Source of the DNA: Rhyacophila brunnea
Lineage: Eukaryota; Arthropoda; Insecta; Trichoptera; Rhyacophilidae
Assembly: GCA_022495005.1 (NCBI GenBank)
Contig: JAGYXB010000657.1
Coordinates: 124,001-188,000 of the forward strand
Length of the DNA: 64,000 nucleotides
Direction: 5' to 3'
Shown here: piece by piece, positions 32,195 through 44,414 of the stretch
Layout: each line of letters opens with the position of its first letter
Numbering within the stretch: position 1 is the first letter of the stretch
Position numbers and translations under genes: made by a program
Notes under the pieces: generated by a model
What the model saw: only the letters and a program-made list of their open reading frames with translations
Told to the model about the DNA's origin: nothing
Databases searched by the model: none

Positions 32195-32666
32195 AAGTCT
32201 TACTTTTTCAAAAATATATTTTCTATTGCTTATAATATTTAGGTCACCATATATGTAAAGGGAGCCAGTCTACAAAATCATAATGCTCAGAAACAAGCGC
32301 GCAAAGATTTTGTGTGACAAATAAAAGTGATACTTTTTATTTAAATTTTTTGTTTTTAAAGAACGGTGAAACTTTGAACAAATAACTAACTAAAAAAAAT
32401 AGTGTCTTAGGAGTTATGTGTGTTATGTGTGTTATATCTATTAATTGACCACTGAATATTGAAATGTACAAAAATGTAGTCAAAAGAGATTTGGGGCTTA
32501 AATCTTATGATTTTAAAATGCTTTTGTATACTTAACTCATTTTCGCCAAAGTTGTGGCTTGGCTCCCTTGACATATACGGCGACATTATTTTCTTAGAAG
32601 CAATTTCAAAATTATCTATGTTCAATAATTATAATGTTACATTTTTAAATCTTGTGAATTATTTGT
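32195..32666 (+). mobile_element. SINE-1 split by a MITE
   Basis: The left part (AGTCTTACTTTTTCAAAA, TTCTATTGCTTATAATATTT) and the right part (TTCTTAGAAGC, CAAAATTATCTATGTTCAA, CTTGTGAATTATTTGTTG) are one SINE-1 body interrupted at 32243-32584. The tail is cut by the TTAA-C element at 32667. Confidence 0.65.
32243..32584. mobile_element. MITE with ~24-bp inverted ends
   Basis: The left end GTCACCATATATGTAAAGGG and the reverse-complemented right end GTCGCCGTATATGTCAAGGG match at all but three positions, and both continue into AGCC. It interrupts SINE-1. No clean target duplication is visible, so superfamily is open. 342 bp, non-coding. Confidence 0.65.
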
Positions 32667-33418
32667 TGGGGGGGACGTGCGCCTCGTAGGTCGAAATGGA
32701 GCTTTTATGGTATTTTAAAAGCATGATCCTGGACATTCATTAAACGTTGTAGATAATCTATTTATATAATTTTGAAGCCTTATTATCCTTTATATTTATT
32801 TCAAACATTTAATGACTGTATAAAATATTTTTATTACATAAATAGTATTCTTTTAAACCTCTCGATCCAGTGTTTTAGAATATAGTCATATTTCAGTACA
32901 TCCATGTGCTGTGGTATTAAGATTTTTTACATTTATTAATTTTTAAACGCATTTATAAAACCATTAGTAAAATTTATGTTGACATTATTGTAGTGAAATA
33001 TTTACGATAAAAAATTATATTGATAATCTCTATGATCCCAAATTTTACAAGAATTAGGCATTTTATTATTCAAAAAATGGGTAAGATTAACACATTTGAT
33101 GATAATTCTAAAGATACTGATTATAAGCTATATCTTTAAACATTCAAGTGTGATAAACATCTGACGAATAATGATTTTTTATAATAATTATTAAACTAAG
33201 AATAATGTAGTATTTTTTTGAAATACGCCATTACTTTTGGCATTTCCCAGTAGTTAAGTGACAACATACGGCCGTAGCCATAAATTAACAAACTATAACT
33301 GAAGTAGGGAGTAAGATCATGTTAGCGCGTGTTTGAATATGTACCGTTTAAAAAAAAGATTTTTTTTCGGTTAGATACCATAAAGCTCCGTTTTGACCTA
33401 CGCGGAGCACGTGGGCCG
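32667..33418. mobile_element. TTAA-C element C
   Basis: The left end GGGGGGACGTGCGCCTCG continues GTAGGTCGAAATGGAGC; the right end, reverse-complemented, is CGGCCCACGTGCTCCGCG with the same GTAGGTC continuation. The body is collinear with element A (6298-7010). TTAA follows at 33419-33422, but no TTAA precedes the left end, so one junction is rearranged. Probably closest to the standard length (~750 bp) of the family. Confidence 0.65.
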
Positions 33419-33422
33419 TTAA

Positions 33423-33887
33423 TATACGTATATTATGTTTCTGACGTTATTCAAATTTGTGTTTTTTCTATGATAAAGAATCTAAAATTTTTAAACTTTA
33501 TGTATATTCAGTATTGCATAATAAAAAAATAATAGTACTATTAATTTGAATCGCAGTTAACTTCACCTACTCTCCCCTTGTTAAACAATACATACATTAC
33601 ATATTACTTTGCATACGGTTCGTGGAAACAATTTGCAATTATTCTCTCATTTATATTTACAACAGAGTAATCATTTATAGGTACCAGGAACTGCAGAGTG
33701 GCGCCGTTTGAGGTACATATAGTCTGTTTTAGAAACGTTCAATTACTCTTGTTATGAAAGAAATTGAATTTTATAAAATTGTGTCGTTAGTATGAACATA
33801 GTTTTTATTCAATCAATAAGTCGCTGCAATTAAAAATATAACATTCGTTGTTGAATATAGATTATTAGAAACATAATATACTTATAT
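33423..33887. other. Unassigned stretch
   Basis: No repeat or gene supported. Confidence 0.4.
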
Positions 33888-34075
33888 TGTGTTTTTTTTA
33901 TTCAACGAATAATTCAGAAAACACACATATTTTGAAAACACTTCTGAGAAAATATAATAAACACAATAGAAAAAATCTTTTTGAAAACAGTAAGGGGTGC
34001 AGGAATCGAACTTGTATCTCCCGGGTATTTCGCCCATATACATATACCACTATATTAAAGGCGTCATACTTAATT
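33888..34075 (-). mobile_element. SINE-1, minus strand, full head
   Basis: Minus strand: ATATAGTGGTATATG (A-box region), ACAAGTTCGATTCCTGC (B-box/T-arm), then AAAAAGATTTTTTCTATTG, TTTCTCAGAAGTGTTTTC and GTTGAATAAAAAAAA at the tail. This is the copy with the most complete tRNA-like head. Part of the body between TATGT and the tail is deleted. Confidence 0.7.
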
Positions 34076-34996
34076 GCTGCGTCATATAGAAGACGGAATA
34101 ATAAAATTAAACTCTTGACTTCTCTGTTTCTGGAGAGTTTCAGTACACGGGTACAAAGCCCACTTCATGTCACTGAAGTTAAATGACGGCAGATCAAGTC
34201 AAGATTATTTTTAATTTTATAAACTCTTTCTTTAATCACCAAGATGCATGATTGCTACATAATTCTTCTGCAGCTTTATTTTGGGACAAGTAAATGTAGC
34301 ATTCTTTTTCTTTCTTTCATTCTGACACGTTTATTGCATTATAGAAGGCGGCTGTGTACAAATTGCTGCATATATATGACGGGTGGAGATGAGGTATTTC
34401 AAGACTGAAGAAAGTAGCATGACCTTGTGCTTTCCCTATGGCCAAATACTGGGGCGTGACATGGTGAAGTATGTAAGGAAGTAACAATTTATTATGATAT
34501 TGTCAAAAGCTTTTACATAGTCTGCTTATATATTTTATAATTTATTAAAATACGTAGGCAACACATAATATTGACGACTGATTTTTTTTATCTTGTGCCG
34601 TATTTCTGTATTTCTATATCATACAAGTAGTACAATAGAGCTGCACACAGCCATTTCTATGAATATATATCTACCATATACAAAAGTAGATAAGCTTATC
34701 CAGCCTGGAATCGAGAGGGATAGAATTGTGCTATTTCCTTGAGTATATACGTGATGCGTAGGGAGAATAAAATGTAAGTCCACTATAAAAAGCGGATATA
34801 AGTCTAGCCGGAAAAGCAAAACAAACGTAGGAAAATCGAAATGATCTTTACCACAAACATCAGAACTACAACCAATTTGAATTTAAGAAATGATTTTACT
34901 ATCTTTGGGGTAAGCTAAGCTTTATCTTAACTAGTTTGTTAAATTATTAGTAAGTACAGGTACTTCTTTGGTATAAAATACAATCTCCGATTGCCA
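34076..34996. other. Unassigned stretch with a block shared with pB-1 copy 1
   Basis: About 34235-34400 (ATGCATGATTGCTACAT, TCTGACACGTTTATTGC, ATATATGACGGGTGG) resembles the extra segment at about 21705-21870. Otherwise nothing recognised. Confidence 0.45.
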
Positions 34997-35220
34997 ATAA
35001 GTAACGCAATTTAGAAAGTGCTTCATATACCGTACTCGTACCTAGGATTGTAAAAAATTTGTCGTAGTGAGATAGGACATGTATAGATTAGTGGTCAGTA
35101 CATATAAGCGCGAATCCTGTGGGGCGTAGGCTCGAATCCTGCTAAGTGTTGTATTTTTAAAGACTTTTTCTAGTAGTTATATATTTCTCAGAACTGTTTG
35201 AAATTATGTGCATATAGGCT
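34997..35220 (+). mobile_element. SINE-1-related copy with tRNA-like head
   Basis: Shares ATAAGTAACGCAATTTAGAA with 22891. It has TAGATTAGTGGTCAGTAC (A-box) and GTAGGCTCGAATCCTGC (B-box), then TTTTTCTAGTAGTTATATATT and CTCAGAACTG of the SINE-1 body. The tail is missing. Confidence 0.6.
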
Positions 35221-35457
35221 GTATATATTTATACACAAACCACAAGTTTAAATTTAAGTCAATAATTAATATCGTATTTGGGATATAAAACCAAATTATT
35301 AATTATCATGCACTTTAAGGTTATGTCTATTTTGTATTTTAACTTTGATAAAAAGTCTCCTGTAAAATTTTATTTGTGTGGATTACGCCCTTTTTTATTG
35401 TCCACAGTCGATATATAAATAAGTAATTATGTACATATAGAGTGCAAGTAAAATTAG

Positions 35458-35952
35458 TAAGGGATCTTTATTTAGCTACATATTTTTTCCGACTTATACG
35501 TAGCGTAAATGGAAACTTTGCCATTCTTGGTGGTATTGGCTTGTGTCTCTGATAATTATCTTAGGAATCGAGTGCATCCGTTGTTTGTTCTCCCAAGGTG
35601 CAGAACTAACCTGCGGTTAATGATTTCAATTGGAAGGGCAATAACCATGTTTAATGAAATCGCTTCGGATATTAATATATTCCACTTACGTGAGGGTGAA
35701 TTTAGGTGGACGTTGTTTTATACGTTTTTAAGATAGGGTCTATCAATAGTTCACTCTGTGTGCTTCCATATACTTTTATTTATGTTATGTTATTTTATTT
35801 CTTATTTTATTACTTATCGTATTATTAACGCACATTGCTCTGTATTTATATTTCAAAAATTGTCAACAATTATTTTATGTCATGTCATGAATGCTTTGAA
35901 TTTGTAATTTGTTATGTTCATTATATGTAAAATAAATATATTTGAATTTGAA
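35458..35952 (+). pseudogene. Jk-1 LINE reverse transcriptase C-terminus, copy 2
   Basis: Same C-terminal block as copy 1: NYLRNRVHPLFVLPRCRTNL then RLMISIGRAITMFNEIA, ending at 35736. A 2-bp loss in the GTGTGTCTC stretch (here GTGTCTC) shifts the frame near 35546. The 3' UTR (CACTCTGTGTGCTTCCAT, then ATTATTAACGCACATTGC) and the TTTGAATTTGAAAA terminus are present. 5' truncated. Confidence 0.8.
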
Positions 35953-36836
35953 AAGCGAGAAAAAATGGATGTATAAAAGGTTTACATAGTATTAGATATT
36001 GTTTCATTAGTGAATGTACCTTAGCTTTCAGTCATGAATAAAGCTCAAAGAATCCAGCCTCGTATAGTAATACCTTTAATCAAAAAGTTAAGGGGTAAAC
36101 AATAATAACCGGATAATCTGAAAGCTTTGCTACAAACACAGCTTTGCATAATAAATTCTTCATATTATGTATGAGTGCTACGCCATGCTACGGCAGGCTA
36201 CGGCGTAGATCACAAGCTTCCAGTGACGTGTCATGTCAAAATGTCACCCCCCTGTCAACACGTCACAAAACTGAAGTAGTATTATGCAACCGATTTTATT
36301 CACTCATACTATTGTAATATTATCAGGGATATTAGACATATTTTATGAATGTGTGGGTGTACAAACTAGAGGTGAGTTAGAAATACTGTCACCAGTTTGT
36401 GTACTAAAGTCTCGGCATGCTGCTACCCATACTCAGTACGTGTGGCCCAATAAACTTGTTTGAAGTTCGAACACATGCGATGAGATCATCGCCGCAACCC
36501 GCTAGTTGGTACTGTTGGTAGACTTTCAATACCATTGACATTAAACGCGCGCGAGCGAGATAGCATAATACACGTATGTCGAGCCGAGATTTACTCAACT
36601 GTCATTGGCGTCATTGCTCTCCTTTTCTCTCCGGTTGTAAAGTTGGTATAGTGAAAAACAGAAATGGTGACAAGTTAATTTTATAGTATTAATATGGAGT
36701 TAGTTTTAGTTCCAGTTGAGTATGAGACTTATGTCGAGTTGACGTCGGTCTCAAGTCCCAGAATAGGTACTAGTGCTTGAGTTCTGATAAGTATTTATGC
36801 GTTTATCTGGTTTCGTCACGTCGAGTTTCTCAATTT
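35953..36836. other. Unassigned stretch, less repeat-like
   Basis: About 36300-36680 is of normal complexity, with a CG-rich ACGCGCGCGAGCGAGATAGC, and matches no repeat in the window. No coding frame with recognisable motif. Confidence 0.4.
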
Positions 36837-37278
36837 TTTACAACGTTTTATTAGCTAGTATTCTTGTTTTTCCGGTGGTTATTTGTCCAGTACAAATCTT
36901 GCAATCGATTTTTAACTAACTTCTCGACTAGCTAGACATTTGAAACTTTTAGAATATATCAGAACACGATGCCAATGTATTTTTTTAATACTTTTAGCCA
37001 TCTTTACGCAGAATTGAATTCATTTTCAGTTAATTCTGTTTTGTATAAAAAGTTATTTCGGAAGAAATCTGTAATCCAATCCACTATTATTGGTTGCTAA
37101 GTGGGTGCTCCTAGCAACTAAATTATTAATATATACGTGCGTTACTATGGAAATCAAAATGAAATTTCAGTATTCTATATTTGTTTGTTTTTTATTAACT
37201 TCATATCAAGTACAAGTTCGAGCATATTGTATTATAAAACGTTGTATATAAAAAGTTTTTTTTATCTTGTAATTATTT
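36837..37278 (+). repeat. Rep-A copy 4
   Basis: Starts TTACAACGTTTTATTAGC. A deletion near 37230 joins GCATATTG to AAAACGTTGTATATAAAAAG. Other blocks are as in copy 1. Confidence 0.75.
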
Positions 37279-37878
37279 TTATACTGGTAGTAAGTATACT
37301 TAGTCTTCAAAATCGACCAGTTTTTCCACCTCTAGTGGATAGTCTTGGTCGATGGTGGAACTTAGCAACAATAGAATGGCCAAGAATGGATTACGATTTA
37401 ATTAGTAGTTTCCTTAAGTTGCGCGCTCACAGGTAGCCCCAGTGGATTCTAACGTAACGTCACTGGCTAAAACGGCACAATGCTAATACCTCGCAATAAA
37501 CTCTCGCTAAAATTTCTGTAGAAAAGATTACGTGTAAACCATATGGAGCTATCAGTATGTATATCCCATTGTGCATGGAGACACTTGTATTATGGGATAA
37601 TCCCCATTTTTATAGATTGGATTACTTTCTGTACTTCGTTCCAGTAAGGTTTGACCCGTTGAAGAGTGTAATGCACGGGATATGCCGCCGCAAAAGTTTT
37701 AGTATACTATTATGGTTTCCATAATAAGTGCCTTTGTACCCCGAGTACTACACTCGGAATATACCTACATATACAACAAAACTGAGTAGATAGGACGTAT
37801 CGTGTGAGTTATAATATTGGTTCCAAATTTAAAAGAATGCAAACTTGTTAGAAAGTGGACTGTATGGATGTTGGGATG
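37279..37878. other. Unassigned stretch
   Basis: No gene or repeat supported. Confidence 0.4.
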
Positions 37879-38134
37879 CAGTGGCGAAAATATGGGAGCA
37901 CGGATACTAAACTTAATATTGAAGTAATATTTTGTTCTATGGTTCATGGTAGGTATCTTGATATTTGAGGGTACCTACCGCTGTTTTAAGTACTTAGGAA
38001 CATTTTAAAAACTAACAAACACTATCTACACATTGTAGTCTTAGTTCAATGAAAATAAATACGTTTGGCTGACAAAGTTTAGTGTGCACTATTTACGTCG
38101 GATCTTAACAGCCTACCTACACCCTTCGTCACTG
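37879..38134. mobile_element. hAT-1 internal-deletion derivative
   Basis: CAGTGGCGAA at 37879 and ACACCCTTCGTCACTG at the right edge (38134) match hAT-1 ends. Between them only the right-hand ~150 bp of the family is recognisable. The 8-bp flanks do not match each other, so the left edge may belong to something else. Confidence 0.45.
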
Positions 38135-38601
38135 GTTGCTACTCTAAATTATTTGATACGGTGTGTATGCTAACTAGTCAAGGAGGCAACGGTACTCGTA
38201 TCAACCGACTGCCGTTTCTTGGTATTTTTGCATGCTTTGCGCAAATGATAGAAAAAATAGCCGGGCATGTTAAGGTTAAATTATCTTATTTATAATAAAA
38301 ATACATCGGTTAAAATGCCTCACAGACAAGGCCTGAACAAAACCGAACCATTAGTGCGGGTGAGAAAGCTTAAATTAAGAGATTAAATATTTTTTGTATG
38401 CGTCGCCGGTAAATATTGATTTGAATGATTACAAAAACTGCGACATTTACTATTTTTGTGTTAAATTTAAAGTTTAGTGGTAATTATGTTTAGTTAATTT
38501 AGTAGAAAATATGGTTAACTATGCTGTGTTTAAATTTGGCAGCCGTACTGAGAAGCAACATGATGGTATAACATTAATAATAGTTAAGTTTATTATAATA
38601 A
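38135..38601. other. Unassigned stretch
   Basis: Nothing recognised. Confidence 0.4.
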
Positions 38602-38880
38602 TAATTACAAGATAAAAAGAACTTTTTATATGCAACGTTTTTAAATTTTCTGTTGAATTATTATGCTCAATATGCTCAAACTTGTACTTGATATGAAGTA
38701 AATAAAAAACAAACAAATATAGAATACTGAAATGTCATTTTGACATTTCATTTTGATTTCCATAGTAACGCACGTACATATCAATAATTTAGTTGCTAGG
38801 ACCACCGCCTTAGCAACCAATATTATATTACTTATACTTTACGGATTTTTCTACTTCTATAATTACTGAAAAAAGTATTA
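38602..38880 (-). repeat. Rep-A copy 5, truncated
   Basis: Reverse orientation: TTACAAGATAAAAAGAAC at the left edge, then a TGAAATGTCATTTTGACAT near-palindrome and TAGTTGCTAGGACCACC. The distal half is missing. Confidence 0.7.
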
Positions 38881-38956
38881 ATTATATAATATGTTGTTTT
38901 TATTCTGATAATATATAACATTAATAATATTTTTTTAATATACATATAAAAGAAAA

Positions 38957-39287
38957 ATAATTACAAGATAAAAAGAACTTTTTATATGCAACGTTTTTAA
39001 ATTTTCTGTTGAATCATATAAACTTGACTTGACTAGCTTAAACGATCAAAAAATTGTACTTAATAGAAATAATACTGAAATGTCATTTTGACATGTCATT
39101 GATTTCCATAGTAACGCACGTATATATTAATAATTTAATTTCTAGGACCCCAGACCCTAGCAACCAATGATGGTATCGAAATAACTTCTCATACAAAACA
39201 GAATTAACTGAAAATGAATTTAATTGTACTTAAAGATGGCTAAAAGTATTAAAAAATGCATACGAGCTAAGAAAAACGTTGTAAAAT
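38957..39287 (-). repeat. Rep-A copy 6, internally deleted
   Basis: Same orientation as copy 5 and ~75 bp after it. The proximal half is intact, then a deletion joins AAAAATGCATACGAGC to TAAGAAAAACGTTGTAA. The short frame at 39224 is accidental. Confidence 0.7.
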
Positions 39288-39866
39288 TGAGTTGCTACTG
39301 TGTATTTATTATACGTAAGAAATACGGTTTCATTTTGCCAAATAATACCCACTCTCTTTATATTATTACTCTCAGGTCATATAACATTATGTATTTATAT
39401 ATAAAAAAATATTATCTTCAAAAAATATACTTAGTAACGTATACCCGCCGTCCTCATTAAGCCAAATTGACCCTCCCGTGGACTAATCGCGAGTTTGTTT
39501 GTCATTCGCCTGGAGTTTCGGGAAGGAAATCAAGCCATTCCGGGCGGGGCAGTTGGGGCAAACTGCGACGCATTTACGAGTGACATTTAGGTGTTATACC
39601 TTTCACGTAAGTAGGCAAACAATGCGAGACAAAGCAAAGGGGCCGGTGAGATTTTAGGGGCATGGTTGCTGCCCATCAAATTAATTTTAAATGTCTATAC
39701 GGTGCTCACTAACTTTTGAACTTCTCATTTATAAAAAGATAAGGGGTAGGTATATATTTGTACATTTTGAAAAAGTGTGCTAACCTACTGTCGAATTACC
39801 GTATCGTGTCTATTATTCAGAGATTGCTACAGTAGAGTACAGAATATAAAATGATTAATATTGTTA
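39288..39866. other. Unassigned stretch
   Basis: About 39480-39660 is somewhat GC-richer. No gene recognised. Confidence 0.4.
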
Positions 39867-39874
39867 GTGTTGTC

Positions 39875-40659
39875 CAGTGGCGAAGGGTAACTTTTGGAAA
39901 GAGGTAGGCTGTGGAGTAACCAAGCTTGTCAGATATATTTACGGGAAATAAGAAGATAACCCTATATTACTACTGATGAATAGGTACACTAAATCGATGA
40001 AATTTCAAAATCTCAATAAGTTTGATATAATTAGTTTATAAATAAGCAATTAGATTGAATCATCTTTGAAAATATCCGTTGTTGTGTAAACCTATATTAA
40101 TTATGTTCCATAACAATTTATAATTTAACCCGTAAAACTAGACATTTTAAAATACTTATATATTTAAAAGACGAACTTAGTTATAAATAACTGATAAATA
40201 AAAATCGCGAGATAAATAATTTAATATTTTTAACAACAATCAATATTTATATGTGATTGAATCCCATAGAAATTATTTTTTAAATTATCTTCTTATTAAT
40301 TATTTTGAATAAATGTGCGGATGTAAGCGCTAACTAAACAGCCTACAATTTCGGAATAAAAAGCCAGACAGAGACTGGCGTCAGTGGCGTCACGTGACTA
40401 AAAACGCATACAAGCCACATCTTAAATTCCCATCGAATATTTCATAACATAGTTGAATCCATGCGGCAGTAGTTATGGTTATAAACCTTACTAATTTATA
40501 AAATAAAGCTATGTTTTATGAATTTTGACGATAGATGACTATCAATTATCTTGGATTTTTCAGTGTATTTTTTTTTTAATTTAAATTATTTGCTTTAAGA
40601 TATATTTTTCTTAGTAGGTAGGCTTTAAATAATCGCCTACTATGGAGCATTCGCCACTG
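39875..40659. mobile_element. hAT-1 relative with perfect 8-bp target duplication
   Basis: GTGTTGTC lies at 39867-39874 and 40660-40667. The left terminus CAGTGGCGAAGGGTAAC and the reverse-complemented right terminus CAGTGGCGAATGCTCC share the first ten bases. The body differs from other hAT-1 copies apart from a GGTAGGCTGT motif near the left end, so it is a separate subfamily. 785 bp, non-coding. Confidence 0.85.
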
Positions 40660-40777
40660 GTGTTGTCATTATTGTAAAAGAAAAAAAACCTCAATGAAAT
40701 AATTTTAATTGACCTTATCACTGCCAGCCAATTTTCACTAGGTGGACACTAAAATAAACCCCTTAAAAAATTTTAAA

Positions 40778-41276
40778 ATAATTACAAGATAAAAAGAACT
40801 TTTTATATACAACATTTTTAAATTTTCTGTTGAATTATTATGCTCAATGTGCTCAAACTTGTACTTGGTATGAAGTAAATAAAAAACAAACAAATATAGA
40901 ATACTGAAATGTCATTTTGACATTTCATTTTGATTTCCATAGTAACGCACGTATATATTAATAATTTAGTTGCTAGGACCACCGCCTTAGCAACCAATAA
41001 TAGTCTTATACTTTTACGGATTTTTCTGAAATAACTTTCCATACAAAACAGAATTAACTAAAAATGAATTCAATTCTGCTTAAAGATGGGTAAAGGTATT
41101 AAAAAAATGCATTGGCATCGTGTTCTGATATATTCTAAAAGTTTCAAATGTCTAGCTAGTCGGGAAGTTAGTTAAAAATTTAGTCGGGAAGTTAGTTAAA
41201 AATTGATTGCAAGATTTGTACCGGACAAACAACCACCGGACAAATAAGAATACGAGCTAATAAAAACTTTGTAAAA
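40778..41276 (-). repeat. Rep-A copy 7
   Basis: Near full length in reverse orientation. A 24-bp segment with GTCGGGAAGTTAGTTAAAAA is tandemly duplicated at about 41158-41200. All diagnostic blocks present. Confidence 0.75.
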
Positions 41277-41934
41277 TTACCACAAAAGGGATATAACATT
41301 ACAACTTACAACATATTATTGTAAGTTGTCCAGTAAGCCATTTATTAACCATTCTACCATTACTTGATTAGATTGTCAATAAAAAAAAAATACCAAATGG
41401 CAGTGCCACCGGTCAACATTCAAGTGGATGCATTTAATAATACTATTTAGCTAACAATAATATTATTTTTATATCATAATAGGCCCTATCAAAATCATAA
41501 AAGTGATTTATTTAATCATATTTTTATGTTTATATTATAGTTTTATATTTAAAAATAATTACTAAATAAATAATATGATTTAATATATTTTTTAAAATTT
41601 TTACTAGTAGGAATTACCCAACGTAAAAAATAAGTGAAGTGTTAAGTGAAAAATTTCCGGTTTGCTAAGTGTCCCATTTCAGAGATAGTTTGGAAAACCC
41701 TAAATATTCAAAGCTAAAGCATGCGTAGATATGTATACCAATATAGATCACTAGGTATCTATTTCGATAAAGCCGGCATATATTACGTGAGTCTCACTGG
41801 TACTGTTTTATATAGTTATTTTATTCTATATCTTGCCTATTATATCCGTCCATATTCCTCTCATACAGGTTTTAATACATCTTCTACCTGTATCTTTCTC
41901 GCTCATAATTTTACGTACAATTTTATTTTACCTT
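41277..41934. other. AT-rich stretch, nothing recognised
   Basis: The open frame at 41721-42032 runs into a Rep-D fragment and has no motif. Confidence 0.4.
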
Positions 41935-42300
41935 ACCACTTGGTTGAGCTTTTATGGATTGTAATTTTAAAAGATGCGTATGCATTCCATATCTGGAGGG
42001 AGAGGCGATTTAAACAGGATTCCAGGCGCTGACCTTTGATGTTAAGAGGGCTGGCGCGCGCTGGAACTGGTCCCTGGTCATTCACTAACGCAGTAGTAGA
42101 TACATAGTTTTGGAGTGTCACTCTCACTGTTACACTTGGGTTAATATGAATGATGATGACAATGATCAGACACCCTACGCTAGTAACACGTTTGTTTTGA
42201 TTTTCTGAGCTCATATGGAGACTCGTATTGAGTTCTTGCTTAAACGCCGGCCACACTGTAGCAAGTTGAGTCTCTCGTTGTCTACTAATAACTGACTGTT
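41935..42300. repeat. Rep-D copy, left half
   Basis: GGATTCCAGGCGCTGACC, GGCTGGCGCGCGCTGGAAC and GGAGTGTCACTCTCACTG are shared with 59175-59560. This is a subfamily distinct from the 1.5 and 3.6 kb copies. Confidence 0.55.
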
Positions 42301-42612
42301 ATCAAATCACGGTCGACGAATTACCTGTGATTGTTACGCGTCGGTTGACAATAATAATAAGGATGCTAGGTGTGACATATTTTTGCAGGCTTAAGGATGG
42401 GATTGGGATCATAATCGGTCCAACCACCAGTATATTATTATACTCTTTTTCTTTGTCTCACATACAATTACGTATATTTTATACTAACTTTGCTCTCGCT
42501 CTCTCCCGCACAGATTCGTTTATGATTCCTTTTCTGCAGTCGAAACAACCAGTCAGATAAATCAAGACAAAATATAATAAAATATATAATGTCGAAAGAC
42601 AGCTCGGTACTA
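42301..42612. other. Spacer
   Basis: Nothing recognised. Confidence 0.35.
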
Positions 42613-42621
42613 GTTCTGGAC

Positions 42622-43036
42622 CGTATCCGGAAATTTGTATATAAACAGTTCACCGCAGGACACTTATTTGTGCACCGCAGTACGTGAAGCATGTGTTCGT
42701 GTAACATTTAATCAAATGACGAGTTCTTCGTTGAATATTTCACCGTGGAGTATATTTGTACGTATGCTACAACATGTGGCAAATTATATGAGATGTCTTT
42801 ACTAGGTTAGATTAGATTAGGTTAGGTTATGTTAGGGTTAATCTAATTAGAACAGTACTATTTGCAAACTATCGCTGCATTTTGTGAGATACGTACAAAT
42901 GTATTACACGGTGAAATGTTCAATGAAGAACTCGTCATTTGATAAAATGTTATAGGTACGAACTCATGTTTCACGTACTGCGGCGCACGAATAAGTGTCC
43001 CACGATGAACTGCATACGTACAACTTACATGTAACC
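42622..43036. mobile_element. Mu-1 copy 3, reversed
   Basis: 9-bp flanks GTTCTGGAC (42613-42621) and GTTCTGGCC (43037-43045) match at 8 of 9. The left tip is CGTATCCGGAAATTTGTA and the right tip CTTACATGTAACC, the reverse of copy 1. The centre holds TTAGGTTAGGTTATGTTAGG. Confidence 0.85.
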
Positions 43037-43045
43037 GTTCTGGCC

Positions 43046-43566
43046 TCCTTTATGTATAATCATTATTGAGATTGTTCTCAGAAACAAACTGACATGGACG
43101 AAAATAATCAATTTATAACGTACAAAGTAAAATATTATAACCAAAAACTGTGGGATGGTAATGCCGTCGAATTGTAATAACTCAATAGCTCCTGTTGTCA
43201 CGTTAATCGTCTGTAGGTAGAGTAAAACGTACGCGGAAAAACGAGATATCTTATCTTATCACTATCTTCATGAGTATAATCATTAAGGAAACTGCGCATA
43301 AAATACCATAAAGGGAGTATAAAAAAATGATTTAGTGATTTAGGGGATGTAACATCATAGATAGGGTGGGTAGATATACTGACCAAACAGTGATAATGTT
43401 ATTATTAATAGCATATTATACCCGCTCATGTAAGCAATTCTGCGAACGGTGCCAGTTCAGTGAAATTCTTGTGGTCGTTATATTAAGGCATTATACTCAA
43501 AATCAATACTATTAATTAATATTTAATACCCGATAATAGCTGAATATTTGAACGTTAATATATATT
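43046..43566. other. Unassigned stretch
   Basis: Nothing recognised. Confidence 0.4.
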
Positions 43567-43574
43567 ATATGTAG

Positions 43575-44406
43575 CAGTGGCGAAGTGTGAAGGTAAACTG
43601 TTAATATCCGTTTTAAATAGTGCACACTAAAATTTATCTTCCTCGACCATGTCCGATCCTAATAGGATCATATGGGCCTTCACAGAGTAGAGGTTTGTAT
43701 TAACAGATTTTGTTTTTTACGAGAAATGGATGTCAGGCTCAACCTATTAGGTCCATACCCTGACTCACACAAATTGAAAAACAATGTGTGTACTTGCCAG
43801 ACCCAGGATTCTAACCTGAGACCCACGGCGTGATAGTCCAACGCTTAAGCCGCGGGGCCACCGTGGGTTGGTTATCATTATTAAACTTTATTAGTCATAC
43901 GTGTTTGTTTTCATTGAAATAAAACTACAATTTGATGGTGTTTATTAGTTTTTAATATTCAATTAAACCCTATGAAAACCAAGCCATAATAGATAAAAGT
44001 AAAAAATACTCATCTGTCTATAATATATCTAAAATTATACAATTAATTCATACATTACTTTGAATATTTTATAGATAGAATAATATTTTTTATCAAGTAT
44101 TATAGTTTGGTTTAGGCTGGCGGTAATGAATTTAAATAAATGAACCAAAAATGTATTCTTAATTCAACGAAAACAAATAAAGATGAATGAAAAAGTGCGC
44201 ACAATTTTATCGTATCGCTCAAAGTATACCAAAACTATTATAGTTTGGTTGAGGCAGGGTTAATTTGAATTTTTAAAAAGTAACCAGTAGGCCATCTGTA
44301 AATTATAGTATTAGTTCAATAAATCCAAATACGTATATGACTAACAAAGTTTAATGCGCAGTTTTTATGGCGGATTTTTACAGCCTACCTCCACCCTTCG
44401 CTACTG
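43575..44406. mobile_element. hAT-1 with perfect 8-bp target duplication and nested SINE-2
   Basis: ATATGTAG lies at 43567-43574 and 44407-44414. The left terminus is CAGTGGCGAAGTGTGAAGG; the reverse-complemented right terminus is CAGTAGCGAAGGGTGGAGG. The internal palindromic core (AATAGATAAAAG to its inverse) is present. Without the SINE-2 at 43645 the element would be ~600 bp. No transposase coding. Confidence 0.9.
43645..43873 (-). mobile_element. SINE-2, copy inside hAT-1
   Basis: Collinear with the copy at 9796: ACCATGTCCGATCCTAATAG, AACAGATTTTGTTTTT, GTGTGTACTTGCCAGACCC, then the reverse tRNA-like head ending CTTAAGCCGCGGGGCC. It splits hAT-1 between ACACTAAAATTTATC and AAACTTTATTAGTC, so it is younger than that element. 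Confidence 0.75.
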
Positions 44407-44414
44407 ATATGTAG

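Noticed and set aside
37879..38134. Intact short hAT-1 element
   Set aside because: The 8-bp flanks TTGGGATG and GTTGCTAC do not match, so the two ends may not belong to one insertion.
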